Positions 51,105 through 52,544 of a stretch of 52,544 bases of DNA are shown here, piece by piece. The notes under the pieces are model-generated. The model was not told the DNA's origin and searched no databases. It saw only the letters and a program-made list of their open reading frames with translations. The stretch's first letter is position 1; each line of letters opens with the position of its first letter. The position numbers and the translations under genes were made by a program. Location of the stretch: NCBI RefSeq assembly GCF_024448165.1, contig NZ_JAMOLN010000049.1, positions 1-52,544 of the forward strand, in the 5' to 3' direction. This DNA comes from Streptomyces longispororuber (GTDB lineage Bacteria > Actinomycetota > Actinomycetes > Streptomycetales > Streptomycetaceae).

Positions 51105-51232
51105 CGGCGGAGTTGTCCACAACCGCTCGGTAGCGCACGGGGTTCAGCGGGATCCGGCGCGGAGGCGGATCGTGGTCGGCGAGACGGGCGAGGTGCCCGT
51201 CCGTTCGACTGCGAACGACTCCGATCCCGCAG

Positions 51233-51772
51233 GTGGTGACGCCCGTGTCCGCTGCATCCACTCCCCCGACGTCCGAGGTGCCCGACTTCCCGCCCGTCCG
51301 GGTGCGCGCCGGATGGCGCCTGCCCCGTCCACGGCAGCGCCGGCGCCGGTCCGCGGCGGCGGCAGGGCTCGCGCTGACGGCGGCGGCCCTGGTGGCCGCG
51401 GTGCCGTCGGCCGGTCCCGGGTCCGGTCACGAGCGGGCGCAGGCCCCGCCGGGCGAGCGGGCGCGCGGGCCCGCCACGATCGTGTCGGCGCCGGTGCGGA
51501 TCGCGGACGCGGGGGCGGTGCGGCTGCTGCGTCCCGGTGACCGGGTGGACGTGGTGGCGGGCCGGGCGGACGGCGGGCCGGGGGTCCGGGTCCTGGCGTC
51601 GGGCGCGCGGGTGTCCTCGGTGCCGGAGGAGGAGTCGTCCCCGGGATCCGGCGGTGCGGGCGAACCTGCGCTGTCCGGTGGGGCGTTGGTGGTGCTGTCG
51701 GTGGGGCGGGAGACGGCCATCCGGCTCGCGGGTGCGGGCGCATCATCCCGGTTGGCGGTGACCGTGTGGTGA
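51233..51772 (+). CDS. CpaB/RcpC-like (SAF-type) protein
   Basis: This 179-residue protein has a short basic N-terminal region, a membrane helix (about 40-58, AAAAGLALTAAALVAAVPSAG) and an extracytoplasmic part. The latter contains RLLRPGDRVDVVAG and, near the C-terminus, ALVVLSVGRETAIRLAGAGASSRLAVTVW, resembling Flp-pilus CpaB/RcpC domains. No other pilus gene is visible. Start uncertain: GTG codons at 51233, 51236 and 51245 are possible. The gap 51052-51232 holds the 22-bp repeat only. Confidence 0.65.
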   Translation: MVTPVSAASTPPTSEVPDFPPVRVRAGWRLPRPRQRRRRSAAAAGLALTAAALVAAVPSAGPGSGHERAQAPPGERARGPATIVSAPVRIADAGAVRLLRPGDRVDVVAGRADGGPGVRVLASGARVSSVPEEESSPGSGGAGEPALSGGALVVLSVGRETAIRLAGAGASSRLAVTVW

Positions 51773-51810
51773 CTCACCTCGCGTCAAGTCCCCCGATCGA
51801 GTTACCGAAT

Positions 51811-51841
51811 TGGACAGGTCTGACCCACGCTGACGTAGGTT
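51811..51841 (+). promoter_or_regulatory. Possible mscL promoter
   Basis: TGGACA (51811-51816) and TAGGTT (51836-51841) are separated by 19 bases, slightly longer than ideal. Confidence 0.35.
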
Positions 51842-51889
51842 GCGGAGTCGTTTGCTCCACAACCTGCACATGTGAAGAAAGGCCTTCTG

Positions 51890-52366
51890 GTGAGCGAGAA
51901 GAACGAGCCGAGCTTGTGGGAGGGCTTCAAAGCCTTCCTCATGCGCGGCAATGTGATCGACCTCGCGGTCGCCGTCGTCATCGGCGCCGCGTTCACGAAC
52001 ATCGTGAACGCGGTGGTCAAGGGAGTCATCAACCCCTTGGTCGGCGCCTTCGGCACCAAGGATCTCGATCACTACCGCTCCTGCCTCAAGGGTCCGTGCC
52101 AGACCAACGAAGCGGGCGATGTGATCAGCGGTGTCCCGATCATGTGGGGCTCGGTGCTCAGCGCCGTCCTCAGCTTCCTGATCACGGCCGCGGTCGTCTA
52201 CTTCCTGATGGTCCTGCCCATGGCGAAGTACCTGGCGAGGAAGGCCCGGATGGACGCCGCGAAGGAGGGCACGCAGGAGGTGCTGGAGGTTTCCGAGCTG
52301 GAGGTCCTCAAGGAGATCCGCGACGCGCTCGTGGCGCAGCGCGGCTCGGGGCACAGCGAGTCCTAG
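51890..52366 (+). CDS. mscL: Large-conductance mechanosensitive channel MscL
   Basis: This pressure-release channel forms a homopentamer in the membrane. The 158-residue sequence has the N-terminal helix WEGFKAFLMRGNVIDLAVAVVIGAAFTNIVNAVVKGVINPLVG (TM1 pore), a periplasmic loop with two Cys (YRSCLKGPCQTN), TM2 (VLSAVLSFLITAAVVYFLMVLPMAKYL) and a cytoplasmic helix with VLKEIRDALV. GTG 51890 is preceded by AAAGG at seven bases; an earlier GTG at 51872 gives six extra residues. Confidence 0.95.
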   Translation: MSEKNEPSLWEGFKAFLMRGNVIDLAVAVVIGAAFTNIVNAVVKGVINPLVGAFGTKDLDHYRSCLKGPCQTNEAGDVISGVPIMWGSVLSAVLSFLITAAVVYFLMVLPMAKYLARKARMDAAKEGTQEVLEVSELEVLKEIRDALVAQRGSGHSES

Positions 52367-52373
52367 CGGCGCT

Positions 52374-52544
52374 TCACAGGTGGTGGGGCGGCTTCTCGTC
52401 GAGGAAGCGCGCCAGGTCGGCGGCGCTGTTGTCGCCGGCCGCCGGCCGCTCGCCCCACCCACGGTCCGTGTCGTCGGAGGACTGCGCCGACAGCGGGTCG
52501 TCGAAGATCAGCGCGGCCTTCGGGTCGCGCGCCTCCGGCTTGCG
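52374..52544 (-). CDS. C-terminal fragment of a hypothetical protein (runs off the window)
   Basis: The minus strand is open from the window end to a TGA at 52374. The 56 visible residues are hydrophilic and end ADLARFLDEKPPHHL; a DDTDRGWGE stretch precedes them. It is convergent with mscL, seven bases apart. Low-complexity C-terminus; function unknown. Confidence 0.6.
   Translation of the reverse strand, partial: RKPEARDPKAALIFDDPLSAQSSDDTDRGWGERPAAGDNSAADLARFLDEKPPHHL

Noticed and set aside
1..52544. CRISPR arrays, insertion sequences, prophage or rRNA genes
   Set aside because: No regularly spaced repeats, transposase, integrase, phage structural genes or rRNA were found.

Overview
The window is a stretch of a Streptomyces-type chromosome. 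GC content is very high and GC-biased at third codon positions, GTG starts are frequent, and it encodes Actinobacteria/Streptomyces marker proteins (an SsgA-like protein, an Rpf-type lytic transglycosylase, the SepX/GlpR divisome protein, an actinobacterial Pmt). Gene order looks like core chromosome: I see no IS element, integrase, CRISPR or plasmid function.

Layout. 1-5.4 kb (minus): two PQ-rich, membrane-anchored BamB-like proteins (one cut by the window edge), a duplicated-ATPase ABC-F protein and a DUF4328 membrane protein. 5.4-11.2 kb (minus): ispE, ksgA, rpfB-like, tatD, a zinc-ribbon protein and rsmI. 11.3-18 kb (plus): pmt, two tandem class B penicillin-binding proteins, a YbaK-type deacylase and an EamA exporter. 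18-26 kb: an SDR, a small membrane protein, a serine hydrolase, an ECF nickel/cobalt transporter operon (cbiMN-Q-O) behind a Nur-like box, an SsgE-like protein and an MMPL transporter with its TetR regulator. 26.9-30.1 kb: a giant tricorn protease divergent from TetR. 30.2-34.8 kb: a small stress protein and a Baeyer-Villiger-type monooxygenase / alpha-beta hydrolase / SDR operon divergent from a MerR regulator. 34.7-37.4 kb: a Tat-exported DUF6528 protein, exonuclease III, a GNAT and tRNA-Ala(CGC). 37.5-43.6 kb: sepX, rimJ-like GNAT, moaB, moaC, moeA, galU (minus) and 5-formyl-THF cyclo-ligase (plus), a block whose order resembles the mycobacterial galU-moeA-rimJ-glpR neighbourhood. 43.6-52.5 kb: penicillin acylase, a K+/H+ antiporter with RCK domain, an MFS transporter, FmdB-type zinc ribbon, a purine/MTA phosphorylase, a CpaB/SAF-like protein, mscL and a partial gene.

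Regulation is the most informative non-coding layer. (i) About eleven genes have a TANNNT-like -10 hexamer 6-7 bases before the start codon, the expected layout for leaderless transcripts. (ii) A CIRCE-like heat-shock operator sits on a good promoter before the fmdB-type gene. (iii) A Nur-like box precedes cbiMN. (iv) A 15-bp palindrome overlaps the tetR promoter. (v) An 18-bp perfect palindrome and a second 11-bp one lie between the monooxygenase operon and merR. (vi) A 16-bp inverted repeat lies between rsmI and pmt. Two genes (rimJ-like and the antiporter) appear to start at CTG.

I did not find one clearly new defence or biosynthetic system. The best candidates for undescribed biology are HrcA control of the FmdB-type gene, the monooxygenase-hydrolase-SDR/MerR module, and the tetR-MMPL pair divergent from tricorn.
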